Assembly: GCA_963579025.1 (NCBI GenBank)
Contig: CAUZFZ010000034.1
Coordinates: 11,401 to 75,400, forward strand
Source: CAUZFZ01 sp963579025
GTDB lineage: Bacteria > Planctomycetota > Planctomycetia > Planctomycetales > Planctomycetaceae
Length of the DNA: 64,000 bases
Direction of reading: 5' to 3'
The translations under genes were made by a program, and so were the position numbers. Under the pieces are notes generated by a model. It saw nothing but the letters and a program-made list of their open reading frames with translations. It was not told the origin of the DNA and ran no database searches. Of this stretch, positions 1 to 9,009 are shown piece by piece (positions within the stretch are counted from its first letter, which is position 1; every line of letters starts with the position of its first letter).

Positions 1-183
1 CGCAAAGCTGGCATCATCGAACCGTTGGCAATCTGTTGAAACTCGTTTAACGGCAAGCCGGAGGCGACGGTGTTTCTCGGCTCACCGACGCCTTCGGCTT
101 GCTGCCAGACGAGAAAGTGTGTTTCCAGACGTGCTCTGTTGAGCGCAGCGGTGCCCGCCGCGCGCCTGTCTGCAGGAGTGTCG
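1..183. other. leader region without a confident gene
   Basis: No gene is convincing before position 184. A GTG at 70 preceded by GGAGG is open into the GAF gene and could be an alternative upstream start. It would add about 38 residues rich in Cys, Arg and Ala that do not look like the family N-terminus. The ATG at 184 has its own AGGAG and gives a hydrophilic start, so I prefer it. Confidence 0.4.
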
Positions 184-2233
184 ATGTCCGCAAGTTCGTC
201 CGATTCACAATCCGCAGCCAGGCGACAGCTTCAGGAACTGCTGTCGACGATCGAGCAACTTGCGCTGAGCGGTCTGCCGGTTCCACAGTTCCATGCGGAG
301 TTTGTGCAGCACGTGACACACGGCCTGGATGCCGAGGCCGGGTTCGTTCTGCTGGGCACACAACGCCAGCCAGACTCCGATCCACAGCAGCCGGACAGCG
401 GCGACTCGGCACGCCACGACGTTGACTATCGTGTGGCCGCGCGATGTGAACGCGATGGGGACGGGACCTCAGCAATTGGTCTGCTGCGACAGGATGCGGC
501 GCACACGGCTGTCATCGAGCGTGTGTGGAATGATGCTCGCTCAACGGCCGTGCTGCCGGGCGAGGCGGGGAATCCGACGCAGCGAGTGCTGCTGATCGTT
601 CCTCTGACGGACACACAGTCCGGTCAACCCTTCGGGATCATCGAACTGATCAGGCTGTCGGGAATCGAACCGCTGGCGATCGAGAATTATCTGCGTCTGA
701 TCGAACGCATGGCGCGACAGGCCGCGCTGTTTCACAAAGTCTCGGGCCTGAACGACGGACAGCGGCACACCCAGGCGCACACACAGTTCCTGCAGGCCGT
801 GCATGCGAGTCTTGATCGCCGCCGCACGGCTTATGCCATCGTCAACGAAGGCCGGCTGCTGGCGGGCTGCGAACGTCTGAGTCTCGCGCTGTGGGACGGT
901 CATCACTGCGAACTCGAAGCGGTCAGCGGACAGGGCTGGTTCGAACGCCGTTCACGGTCCGTCATGTTGCTTGAGCAACTCGCGACTCAGGTCGCCAGTT
1001 CTCAGCAGCCGCTGTGGTATGGCAATGGAACGCCGCCGCCGCAACATCTGACAGCCGCCATCATGGAGTACGTCGATGCAACGAAAGCTCGTGAAATCGT
1101 CGTTGTGCCCGTTGCCCAGGCAGACGAAACCACTAAGCCAGATGGTCATGGCGTCTCGACCGGTCCGCGTCCTCCCCTCTCGATGCTTCTCATTGCCGAG
1201 CAGTTCAGCGCGTCTGCCCCCCCCAGGTCTGGACGAACGACTGCAAACGATCGGCCGTATCTCAGCTCCGGCTCTGACCAACGCGATCGAGCATGAGAAC
1301 ATCCCTTTCCTGTCGACCATGCAGCGATTCGGTCGCATGCACCGCGGTACGCGGACAAGCAAGGGGCGCACCATTCTGGGGATCGTGACTGGAATCCTGC
1401 TGGCACTTCTGATTATTCCCTCGGGACTTGACATGGAAGCCCACGGCGAACTGCTGCCGGTCGACCGGGCCAATGTCTTTGCCAGGACCGATGGCATCGT
1501 CGAGGAGGTGCATGTTTCACATGGTGAGTCTGTTTCCAGCGGCCAACTGCTGGTCACGATGAGTGATGCCGACGTCGATTCCGAATTGATCCGCCTGAAT
1601 GGCGAGCGGAACGCGACCGCCGCGCGATTGCGCGCGGTCCGCGCCACTCTGTTGAGCAACCGCGGACAGTCGCGTAACGAACGCGATCAGTTTGCCGCGG
1701 AGCTGGGACAACTCGAACGCACACTGGATGGTCTGCAGACGCGGCTGGCGATTCATCAGCAGACGGTGGACACGCTGCAGGTTGACAGCCCGCGCGACGG
1801 GATCGTCCAGACGTGGGATGTGCGCAAGCTGTTGATCAACCGGCCGGTCCGTCGCGGCCAGATGCTGATGACCGTCGCCGATCCGTCTGGTTCCTGGGAG
1901 CTGGAAATTCGCATGCCGGGACATCGCATGGGCCATCTGCAGCAGGCTCAGAAAGCGCACGGCGATGATTTGCCCGTCGAATTTGTGCTGGCATCCGAAC
2001 CGGGCCAGCGGTTTCCGGGCCATATTCGGCAGGTCCACGATCGGGCTGAGGTTCACGACGAAACCGGACACACGGTCCTGATCAGCGTCGATGTGAATCG
2101 CGACGACGTCGGGCAGCTCAAACCCGGAACCCAAGTGGTTGCCCGCGTCGAGTGCGGATGGCGGCCGATTGGCTACGTCTGGTTTCACGAGCTGTATGAG
2201 TTCGTGCAGAAACAAGTGCTGTTCCGGCTGTAG
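184..2233 (+). pseudogene. GAF-HlyD membrane adaptor, split by a one-base frameshift
   Basis: One protein is spread over two frames. Frame 1 (184-1296, AGGAG before the ATG) holds GAF-like sensor sequence. Frame 2 (open across 1076-2233) continues with the end of the GAF region, a membrane helix (near 1365-1425), a barrel-sandwich lipoyl-like half around GIVEEVHVSHGESVSSGQLL, a coiled coil, the second half (DSPRDGIVQTWDVR) and a beta-barrel domain ending QVLFRL. The frames join smoothly if one C is removed from the C8 run at 1217-1224, giving ...SAPPGLDERLQTIG. GAF-HlyD fusions are, from memory, typical of planctomycete HlyD clusters. The role inferred is an inner-membrane/periplasmic adaptor with a cytoplasmic sensor domain. 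Whether the break is real, phase-variable or a sequencing error cannot be told here. It leads the HlyD genes at 4994 and 6643. Confidence 0.75.
1217..1224 (+). repeat. C8 homopolymer at the frameshift point
   Basis: A run of eight C's sits exactly where the GAF-HlyD reading frame shifts. Seven C's would restore a continuous protein. Such runs are prone to polymerase slippage and to base-calling error. Confidence 0.85.
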
Positions 2234-2265
2234 ATGCAAGGCGCGCAATGCCTTCGGGGATGCGG

Positions 2266-3237
2266 TCAGAAAACGTGCACGATTTCGACACGAGTTGTCC
2301 GCAATTGTTTTTTCGCCCACTCAAGGAGCGTATCAATGGACTGACCGAGACCGGTTCTGTTTCGTGAATCGTCGGTCCCCAGTTGCAGCGCGGCCAGTCG
2401 TCCGCCGATGGTGAACCCTGACCCCGACGTGCCAGGTGCAAATGCACTTCGCCGCGACTGCACGACACGCAGAATAGCCTCCCGCCTGATACCGCTGATC
2501 CTGTACACAGGCAGATAATCGGTGGCCTTAAAGCGGACGAAACTCGTGAATCCGCTACCTCGCACACGATGACTCTTACCGGCCCGCTGCGACGATGCGT
2601 CGCCCATGAGCTGAGCCCGCGAGCGATGCGTTATCGAACGTAGGGGCTGGCCGGTACGGAGAATCCTGACGTTCAGCAGATCGGCAAGACTGACCTGAAT
2701 GAGGGCGGCATCGAGTCGCGAATTTCGTCGCGTTCTGGTGATCAGAGTCGCAGGGGCTCTACGGCCGTTATGCACGATGTCCGGATGGCGCGCCACGGAA
2801 CCGTGGAAAGCATGAGACACGCTGAGCACTCCCCAGCTCCAGACGCTGGTCGTCGTCATCCGCCATCGCATGACGAAGCTGGTCGCGGCTCGGCTGCGTG
2901 CACGTACTTCCGCTCCGGAGTCGCTGGCATCCACGCACGCCTCGACATCGGTGTCCAGCACGACATTGATATACCGATTGCCCCGTCGAAGCCTGACGCT
3001 AACCTGTGGCGTCACTCTGCGGATGCGTTGTCGGGGCAGGGATTTCCGGCGGACCAGATATCGGGCAGCCATGATTCCGCGACGCCGGATTCGACCACCT
3101 TTCACTTTCGCACCGAATCCGACAGCGACGACATTGGTGTCACCGGCTTGACGCAGACGGCGTTCCAGCGTGTCCTGAATCCGCGCGAGTTCGGTGTCGG
3201 TGAGTTCCCACAGCCGGTCGCCAGAAATTGTCTCCAC
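2266..3237 (-). CDS. trypsin-like serine protease (Nal1-like)
   Basis: A 323-residue protein with a GTG start preceded by a GAGG-like sequence. The N-terminal NVVAVGFGAKVKGG resembles the opening strand of bacterial trypsin-like proteins of the Nal1-like type. A plausible triad is visible: His142 in SVSHAF, Asp176 in SRLDAAL and Ser271 in PGTSGSGF, where Thr replaces the usual Asp of GDSGS. There is no signal peptide, so it is probably cytoplasmic. It is very Arg-rich, perhaps nucleic-acid associated (inference). It lies on the opposite strand inside the HlyD cluster, and the hairpin at 3292-3327 separates it from the lipoprotein gene upstream, so it is probably transcribed alone. Family assignment is moderate; activity is inferred from the triad only. 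Confidence 0.6.
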   Translation of the reverse strand: METISGDRLWELTDTELARIQDTLERRLRQAGDTNVVAVGFGAKVKGGRIRRRGIMAARYLVRRKSLPRQRIRRVTPQVSVRLRRGNRYINVVLDTDVEACVDASDSGAEVRARSRAATSFVMRWRMTTTSVWSWGVLSVSHAFHGSVARHPDIVHNGRRAPATLITRTRRNSRLDAALIQVSLADLLNVRILRTGQPLRSITHRSRAQLMGDASSQRAGKSHRVRGSGFTSFVRFKATDYLPVYRISGIRREAILRVVQSRRSAFAPGTSGSGFTIGGRLAALQLGTDDSRNRTGLGQSIDTLLEWAKKQLRTTRVEIVHVF

Positions 3238-3291
3238 GAGTTCCGCCTCTCTCGGTCATGACAAAGAAAAAGAAACGGCATCAGAAAAAGA

Positions 3292-3327
3292 GAAGCCGCC
3301 ACAGGATCATCATCCTCTGGCGGCTTC
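3292..3327 (-). terminator. rho-independent terminator of the lipoprotein gene
   Basis: Arms 3292-3306 and 3313-3327 pair with one internal mismatch, giving a GAAGCCGCCA stem around a 6-nt loop. On the minus strand the hairpin is followed by a T-rich stretch (TCTCTTTTTC). It lies just past the lipoprotein stop and before the protease start. Confidence 0.75.
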
Positions 3328-3354
3328 ATTCTTACCTCCGGCAGCCTGGCACTG

Positions 3355-4623
3355 TCACTCCGTCGCGGTCTCCGGCATTGTTGTCACCAGTACGACCTTC
3401 ACTTTGCGTTCGCCGCGCAGGTCATTGACAGCCTGCTTCAGCGACTCGTCTTCGGACAGCGCTTCGACGACTGTCGCGTACTCGGCGGGCTCGTCACCAA
3501 GCGGTGTCACACGGATGGTGAGCAGACCTGGATCGTCGTCGAGGTCATCAATCGAGACATCCGCGTCGACTCCGCCATACATCAGCGCCAGCGAAGCGAG
3601 TCCTTCGGTTGTCTCGACCTGGTCCGTCACGGGGAGATGATACAGATTCACTTTAATCCGCTTGTCACCGCGGAGTTCGTTCAGTGCATCGACGAATGCC
3701 TGGCTCGCTCCAAAGGCGGTCGACACGCCACCGTACGTTGTGGGGTTGTGGGCACTGACGTCAATAATGAGCAGTTCATCGGTGTCTCGGATCGCAACGT
3801 CGGCATCGATACCACCCTGCAGCAGCGCCAAGGAAGCGAAGCCTTCGACAGACTCTGTCTCGTCTGTTTCGTCACTCGTCGAAGGCGCCGTGAATCCGGT
3901 GGGGACCGGATCGCGAGTCGTATCGCCATCGCCAATCTGATCGAGTTGGCGGAAGACCATTACGCCGTTTTGGAAGACCAGCCCGTAGAGTGGAGTACTG
4001 TTGGTCCAAGTGCAGTCCGGACACCCAAATGGAGCGAATCCGACATATCGCCATCCGCAGAGATGTTTGACACCGTTGCATTCCGTGATCACCGATTCGT
4101 AGTAGCCGATCGGCACGTTGGACGCTCGCACGACAGACTTGTAGGCACTCGGCACGGGCCCGTCTTTGGACTCATCCAGCGACGTCTGCCGTCCACCCGG
4201 GGCCGCGACTACACCGCTGGGCGCCAATGCACTCAGCAGTCCGGTGACCGCCGTCAGGTTCTCGTCGAATTTGCTGTCCAGGTCCTGATTCAGTTGCGTG
4301 AGATTCCAGCCCTTGTCCAAGGTGATTTGGACGTCAGCCGTGCCCAGGCCCGGCGTCACTTCAAGCGAATACTCCTCGGTGAAATCCGGAAGGTATTCGA
4401 GTTCGAGTTTTACCATCTCGTCGGACAGACCCGTCACGGATGATTCGTCACTGAGTGTTGTCACCTGATCGAACGGAGTAATTTTCAAATACGGCTTGGG
4501 ACGGTAATACCGGATGCCACAGTCCTTGTCCCCTGGGTTCTTCCGCACACGGACTCCAGGCTGACACGCGGACAGCACACAGGGCAACAAAGCCAGCACG
4601 AGGATTCTGGAGAGTTTCTGCAT
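3355..4623 (-). CDS. secreted lipoprotein of unknown function
   Basis: The ATG at 4623 gives a classic lipoprotein signal peptide: MQKLSRIL, a hydrophobic stretch and the lipobox LSAC at about residues 17-20. An upstream in-frame start would place 19 hydrophilic residues before it and is rejected. The mature protein is acidic and about 400 residues long. It has two related C-terminal blocks of the type SLAL(L/M)(Q/Y)GG(I/V)DADV followed by NELRGDKRIKVNLYHL / NDLRGERKVKVVLVTT, which suggests an internal duplication. No enzyme motif was recognised. It probably sits in the envelope. It ends in a terminator at 3292-3327. Confidence 0.7.
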   Translation of the reverse strand: MQKLSRILVLALLPCVLSACQPGVRVRKNPGDKDCGIRYYRPKPYLKITPFDQVTTLSDESSVTGLSDEMVKLELEYLPDFTEEYSLEVTPGLGTADVQITLDKGWNLTQLNQDLDSKFDENLTAVTGLLSALAPSGVVAAPGGRQTSLDESKDGPVPSAYKSVVRASNVPIGYYESVITECNGVKHLCGWRYVGFAPFGCPDCTWTNSTPLYGLVFQNGVMVFRQLDQIGDGDTTRDPVPTGFTAPSTSDETDETESVEGFASLALLQGGIDADVAIRDTDELLIIDVSAHNPTTYGGVSTAFGASQAFVDALNELRGDKRIKVNLYHLPVTDQVETTEGLASLALMYGGVDADVSIDDLDDDPGLLTIRVTPLGDEPAEYATVVEALSEDESLKQAVNDLRGERKVKVVLVTTMPETATE

Positions 4624-4744
4624 GTCATTTCGTCCATGAAAGGATGATACGGTTTGTGCGGTTAAGACCTCATATGACAATTATCGGAGCGGACATGTCG
4701 AATTCGTACAGTAATCCATCTGTGTGCAGACGTTCTTCTACCCC

Positions 4745-4852
4745 GACACGTCAAAGTTGCCGTGACCGTCAGACTCCATCAGACCGATCGGTTACCTCGG
4801 ATACCATGCACTGTATGAGTCTTCGCAGACGCAGGTGCTGTTCCGGCTGTAG
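4745..4852 (+). pseudogene. decayed 3' end of a second GAF-HlyD/HlyD copy
   Basis: Read in the frame ending TAG at 4850-4852, this encodes RPIGYLGYHALYESSQTQV then LFRL and stop. The intact gene ends RPIGYVWFHELYEFVQKQV then LFRL and stop (2159-2233). A further VKVAVTVRLH stretch just upstream, in another frame, matches the VVARVECGW region. No start or upstream domain remains. It is a remnant of a paralogous adaptor lying immediately before the next HlyD gene and on the far side of the two minus-strand genes. Confidence 0.7.
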
Positions 4853-4993
4853 AGCTGCCCTCTGAAGAGTGCGGGCTGAAGCACACAAGCAGCCGAAGCT
4901 GATGTAGGGCGGGCTCTTCGCCAGTCCCCACCCGCAGACAGACGCGTCCGGCCCGCGAGCACTTCTCTGTCCACTCCTGACGAAAGCGTCCTC

Positions 4994-6121
4994 ATGTTGC
5001 GCTCGATCTGGCTCAGCGCGTGGTGTATCCACGCGGGTTGTGCTCTGCTCGTCGCCCAGGACGTGTCTGTACAACCGGCGGATCAGTCGACGGCGGCAAC
5101 AACCACAGCATCAGCGCAACCCATACAACTGGAACACTGCCTCGTCTCGCTGATCCACACGGTCGAACTGTCGACACCAGTGGCGGGAACGATCGACGAC
5201 CTGCACATCAAGAGTGGATCGGTTGTCGTGGCGGGACAACCACTCGCTCGGCTCGACGATCGGTCCGCGGTCATGCGTCAGCGTGTGGCGGAGGCTCGGC
5301 TGCGTGAGGCAGGGCTGGCCGCCAGTGATGTCGATGTCCGTGTCGCGCATACGGCTGCACGTCTGGCTCGACTGGCGTTGTCCGCGGCCGGCAATGCGGA
5401 AACGCAGACGCGCGGCGCCGTCGCCGGCAACGAAATGCGTCGTCTGGAAAATGACGCACAACGCACGACGCTGGCAATCGAACGCTCTGAACGTGACCTC
5501 GCTCTGACACATCAGACGCTGGAAGTCCGGACGACGGAACTGGATGCCACCAGTCTTGAACTTGAGCTGCATACGCTGCTGGCCTCCATGAACGGACACG
5601 TGGTCGATGTCTACAAACACTCCGGGGAATGGCTGGCCGTTGGCGAGCCGCTGCTACGCGTCGTGCGACTCGACCGGCTGCGCATCGAGGCGTTCGTCGA
5701 TCCGACCGAATTGGGTCCGCAGGAGATCACGGGTCGCCAGGTACGCGTGACGGCTGTGCTCGAACGCGGACGCGTCGAGGAATTTCCGGGCGAGGTGACT
5801 TTCGTGCGCTCGATCATCGACACCAACGGCCAGTACCGGATTCAGGCAGAAGTCGCGAATCGCCAGGAGGCGGGACACTGGCTGCTGCGCCCCGGACTGC
5901 TGGTGTCAATGACACTGCACGGCGGCGGGCTGGAATCCGTCGAGCCTCAAACGCGACTGCACGAACAACAGCGCAGCGATCGGCCACTCCTCGGGAAGTC
6001 GCAAATCCGGTTCACCCAAGGCAGCACGCTGCGCGCCGTCAGACCTGCCGCCGCAATTCCTCACTGGACGCAGTGGCGACCGATGCAGCCCTTCCGGAAT
6101 GGAATCTGGCGCCCTGAGTGA
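4994..6121 (+). CDS. HlyD-family periplasmic adaptor
   Basis: A 375-residue membrane-fusion (adaptor) protein. An N-terminal signal-like segment (LSAWCIHAGCALLVA) is followed by the first lipoyl half with the typical TPVAGTIDDLHIKSGSVVVA. A roughly 90-residue coiled coil rich in Ala, Arg and Glu follows, then the second half MNGHVVDVYKHSGEWLAVGE, and a beta-barrel domain (LRIEAFVDPTELG...LRPGLLVSMTL). Such proteins bridge an inner-membrane pump and an outer-membrane channel. No ABC, RND or TolC gene adjoins it; the neighbours are the GAF-HlyD protein upstream and the M50-HlyD protein downstream. The last 60 residues (Arg/Trp/Pro-rich) are not typical of the family. The start is the ATG at 4994 with a weak ribosome site. 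Confidence 0.8.
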   Translation: MLRSIWLSAWCIHAGCALLVAQDVSVQPADQSTAATTTASAQPIQLEHCLVSLIHTVELSTPVAGTIDDLHIKSGSVVVAGQPLARLDDRSAVMRQRVAEARLREAGLAASDVDVRVAHTAARLARLALSAAGNAETQTRGAVAGNEMRRLENDAQRTTLAIERSERDLALTHQTLEVRTTELDATSLELELHTLLASMNGHVVDVYKHSGEWLAVGEPLLRVVRLDRLRIEAFVDPTELGPQEITGRQVRVTAVLERGRVEEFPGEVTFVRSIIDTNGQYRIQAEVANRQEAGHWLLRPGLLVSMTLHGGGLESVEPQTRLHEQQRSDRPLLGKSQIRFTQGSTLRAVRPAAAIPHWTQWRPMQPFRNGIWRPE

Positions 6122-6642
6122 CGGCACTCGAGTGCAGCGACTCGTACGCCACTTATTGCCAGGTCGTTCCCAAAGCAGCATAGCCGCAACAAAGGCGACT
6201 CTTCATTCCGGCAATGCGCGCACGGCGCGTATGTCAGACGATGGCAGTCGCAACCTCGTGCCGCTGGTGCTGCCATTTGTCATTAGTTATTTGTCAATAG
6301 TTATTTGTCAATAGTCATTTGTCAATAGTCATTTGTCATTGCTGTCCTGCGGATAGCGAGACGTGCGCCGTGTTCATGAAGCATTGAATTGACCCCGAAA
6401 ATGACAAGTGAGAGATGACAAATAACTAATGACAAATGGCACTCGCCGGACGAAGCACGCACATTTCTCGGAGTAAGAATCTAAGCGGCATCTGCCCGCC
6501 TGCCGTCGTGCACCGGTCATACCGTTGATGCGCAGGTTGACTAGGGCGGATTTCTGATCGCGGCCAGGTTCCGTTTCGCGTCACCCCGTGTGCCTGTGGT
6601 AATCGTTGACACAGACACGTTGACGTGCGCTGGAATCCCGCG
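6122..6642. other. intergenic region with AT-rich repeats
   Basis: No gene is supported. The region contains the inverted and tandem repeats listed separately and a short motif CGGAGTAAGAATCTAAGC at 6469-6486 that recurs with one change at 41551-41568. The promoter of the M50 gene should lie here, but no clear -35/-10 pair is visible. Confidence 0.5.
6273..6439. repeat. 23-bp inverted repeat with tandem TATTTGTCAATAGT units
   Basis: Arm 6273-6295 (CCATTTGTCATTAGTTATTT plus GTC) is a perfect reverse complement of 6417-6439. Just inside the left arm is a tandem array of about four 14-bp units of the type TATTTGTCAATAGT (about 6286-6338). The composition is much more AT-rich than the surroundings. 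It may be a non-autonomous mobile repeat or a slippage-prone spacer. Confidence 0.8.
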
Positions 6643-8925
6643 ATGGCCGTCTCGACCAGTCAAACCGGAACATCAAACGCTCCTGGCGAACAGCCGGCCG
6701 AGCAGACTCTGCCGTTGCGATTGCGGACCGACCTCATCATCGGACAGCAGACGTATCAGGGACGACTCTCGTGGGTCGTCAAAGACCCGTTGTCGCTGAA
6801 ATTCTACCGCTTCAATGACGAAGAATATTTGCTTCTGCAGATGCTCGACGGCACCGGCAGCCTGACAGACATCGCCGAGCGATACCGCCAACGGAATCCG
6901 TCCGAGACACTCGGCACCGACAGTCTCAAACACTTCATCGCGTCGCTGCACAATAGCGGGCTGCTGACTTCTGCGGCGACCGGCCAGAGCGAAATGCTGC
7001 TTCGCCGCGAAGACATGCGCCGGCGCCGCGAGACAATCGCTCGATACAGCAGCCTGATGGCCATTCGATTTCGTGGGATCAACCCGGACCGGTTGCTTCG
7101 CTGGCTGTATCCGGTGATGAGCTGGATCTTTTCACCACTGGCTATCGGCATGTGCCTCGCTTTGATGCTGTCGGCTTTGATGTTGGTCGTGGTGCAGTTC
7201 GCCACGCTGCAGTCCCGACTGCCGGCCCTGGAACAGTTCTTCAGTCCCACCGGCGCACTTGGTCTGATGCTGGCACTCGCCGCGTCCAAGGTCATTCACG
7301 AGTTGGGACACGGCTTGACCTGCCGACACTATGGCGGTGAGTGTCATGAGATGGGCGTGTTAATTCTGGTCCTCACGCCATGTCTTTATTGCAACGTCTC
7401 GGATGCATGGACGATGCCGAATAAGTGGCATCGCATTGCGATCAGTGCCGCCGGTATCTGGATCGATCTGCTCATCGCATCCACCGCGACATACCTGTGG
7501 TGGTTTACTGAGCCCGGACTGCTCAACGGGTTTTGCCTGAATCTGATGTTTGTGTGTTCGGTCAGCACACTGGTTTTCAACGCGAATCCGCTGCTGAGAT
7601 TCGACGGGTATTACGTCCTGTCCGATCTGCTGGAAATCCCCAACCTGGCTCAGAAGTCGTCGAAACTCGTGCGTCGAACGCTGGCGTCGGTCTGCCTGGG
7701 CATCGAGCCCGACGACGATCCGTTTCTTCCCCAACAGTCCCGCGGACTGTTCCTGGTCTACAGCGTCGCCGCGTTCGTGTATCGCTGGATGATCACGTTC
7801 TCGATCCTGTGGTTCCTCACACAGGTCTTCAAGCCGTACGGGCTGCAGGTGATCGGTTACGCCGTTGCGGTCTTTACATTGTCGACTATGGCCGTCGTCC
7901 CGCTGTGGAAACTGTATCGGTATCTGAAGACGAACTGGCCCGCGCCCTCAGGCACAGACAACGGGAGCCCCACCATGATTAAGCGATCCCGAATGCAGAC
8001 AACGATCTGTGTTCTCGCAGCCGTTCTGCTGCTGGCCATCGGCATCCCTCTGCCGCGGACAGTCCTGTGTCCGTTGGAAGTTCAGCCTGAGGGAGCGGTG
8101 CCTGTTTACATCGGGGAGCCCGGCGTGCTCGAAAGCGTCTATGTGGAACCAGGACAGCGTGTCACCGCCGGAGCCCTGCTTGCAGTCCTGTCGAATCCGC
8201 AGGTCGAATCAGAGATCGCTACTCTGAGCAGCAGCCGCGACCGCCTGCAGACCGAACTCGCGTCACTCCGCCGACGCAGTTTCGATACACCATCGCTCGC
8301 GGGTGGCATCTCAACGGCAGAGAAACGTCTTCACACAGTAGAGGATCAACTGGCTGTGGCCGTCTCCCGCCGTCAACGACTTGAGATCCGGACCTCGCGC
8401 GCTGGCATGATCACATCAGCACGGGCCGTTTCGCCGACTACTCGTGCCGCCGACGCACTTGCAGAGCCGCAGGGCAATCTGCTGCTCCCGCAGAATCTCA
8501 GCAGCTGGATCGAAACAGGAACGCAACTGTGCCTGATCGCTCCGGATGAACGATATGAGGCGTCTTTGATCATTGATCAGAGTGACATCAAACTCGTTGA
8601 GCCCGGCCAGAACGTCTCGATCCGCTTCGATCACCTTCCCGGTAAGACCGTGACCGGCGAGATTGCCCGCATAGCGACGACCGAACTGGATACGGTGTCG
8701 ACCGCAATGTCTGCCAGTTCGGGGGGAAGAATTCCGACAGTTCCAGACGCCTCGGGCCGCGCGCGTCCGCAGAGTGCTCAGTTCCAGGCGATCGTCCCAT
8801 TGCCTGTCACGAGTGGCGCACTGCAATCCGGTCGGCGCGGCCAGGCAAAAATCGTTGTCCAATCAGCAACTCTCGGAAGCCGCCTGTGGAGAGCGTTACA
8901 GACCACATTCCGACTCAATCTGTAA
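6643..8925 (+). CDS. M50 metalloprotease with PqqD-like N-terminus and HlyD C-terminus
   Basis: About 760 residues from the ATG at 6643; a GTG at 6625 is possible. Residues about 20-125 look like a PqqD-type winged helix (FYRFNDEEYLLLQMLDG, then a helical segment). Several membrane helices follow, carrying the site-2-protease zinc motif HELGH (residues 219-223). The second M50 region is NANPLLRFDGYYVLSD, whose Asp is the expected third metal ligand. After the last helix (QTTICVLAAVLLLAIGIPLP) come an HlyD-like lipoyl half (VYVEPGQRVTAGALLAVLSN), a coiled coil and a second half with barrel. The domain order resembles YydH-type and planctomycete M50-HlyD proteins. The likely role is an inner-membrane protease/adaptor that binds a peptide through the PqqD-like part and processes or exports it (inference). 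It is probably functionally linked to the HlyD gene upstream. Confidence 0.8.
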   Translation: MAVSTSQTGTSNAPGEQPAEQTLPLRLRTDLIIGQQTYQGRLSWVVKDPLSLKFYRFNDEEYLLLQMLDGTGSLTDIAERYRQRNPSETLGTDSLKHFIASLHNSGLLTSAATGQSEMLLRREDMRRRRETIARYSSLMAIRFRGINPDRLLRWLYPVMSWIFSPLAIGMCLALMLSALMLVVVQFATLQSRLPALEQFFSPTGALGLMLALAASKVIHELGHGLTCRHYGGECHEMGVLILVLTPCLYCNVSDAWTMPNKWHRIAISAAGIWIDLLIASTATYLWWFTEPGLLNGFCLNLMFVCSVSTLVFNANPLLRFDGYYVLSDLLEIPNLAQKSSKLVRRTLASVCLGIEPDDDPFLPQQSRGLFLVYSVAAFVYRWMITFSILWFLTQVFKPYGLQVIGYAVAVFTLSTMAVVPLWKLYRYLKTNWPAPSGTDNGSPTMIKRSRMQTTICVLAAVLLLAIGIPLPRTVLCPLEVQPEGAVPVYIGEPGVLESVYVEPGQRVTAGALLAVLSNPQVESEIATLSSSRDRLQTELASLRRRSFDTPSLAGGISTAEKRLHTVEDQLAVAVSRRQRLEIRTSRAGMITSARAVSPTTRAADALAEPQGNLLLPQNLSSWIETGTQLCLIAPDERYEASLIIDQSDIKLVEPGQNVSIRFDHLPGKTVTGEIARIATTELDTVSTAMSASSGGRIPTVPDASGRARPQSAQFQAIVPLPVTSGALQSGRRGQAKIVVQSATLGSRLWRALQTTFRLNL

Positions 8926-9009
8926 CGTCGCTGAGAAAAGTCATCGGCGGCCGGCACTTCTCTGGGAGAACCGCGTCGTATCTGGCTGGCAGCCGACTCC
9001 GTTTCCTGA

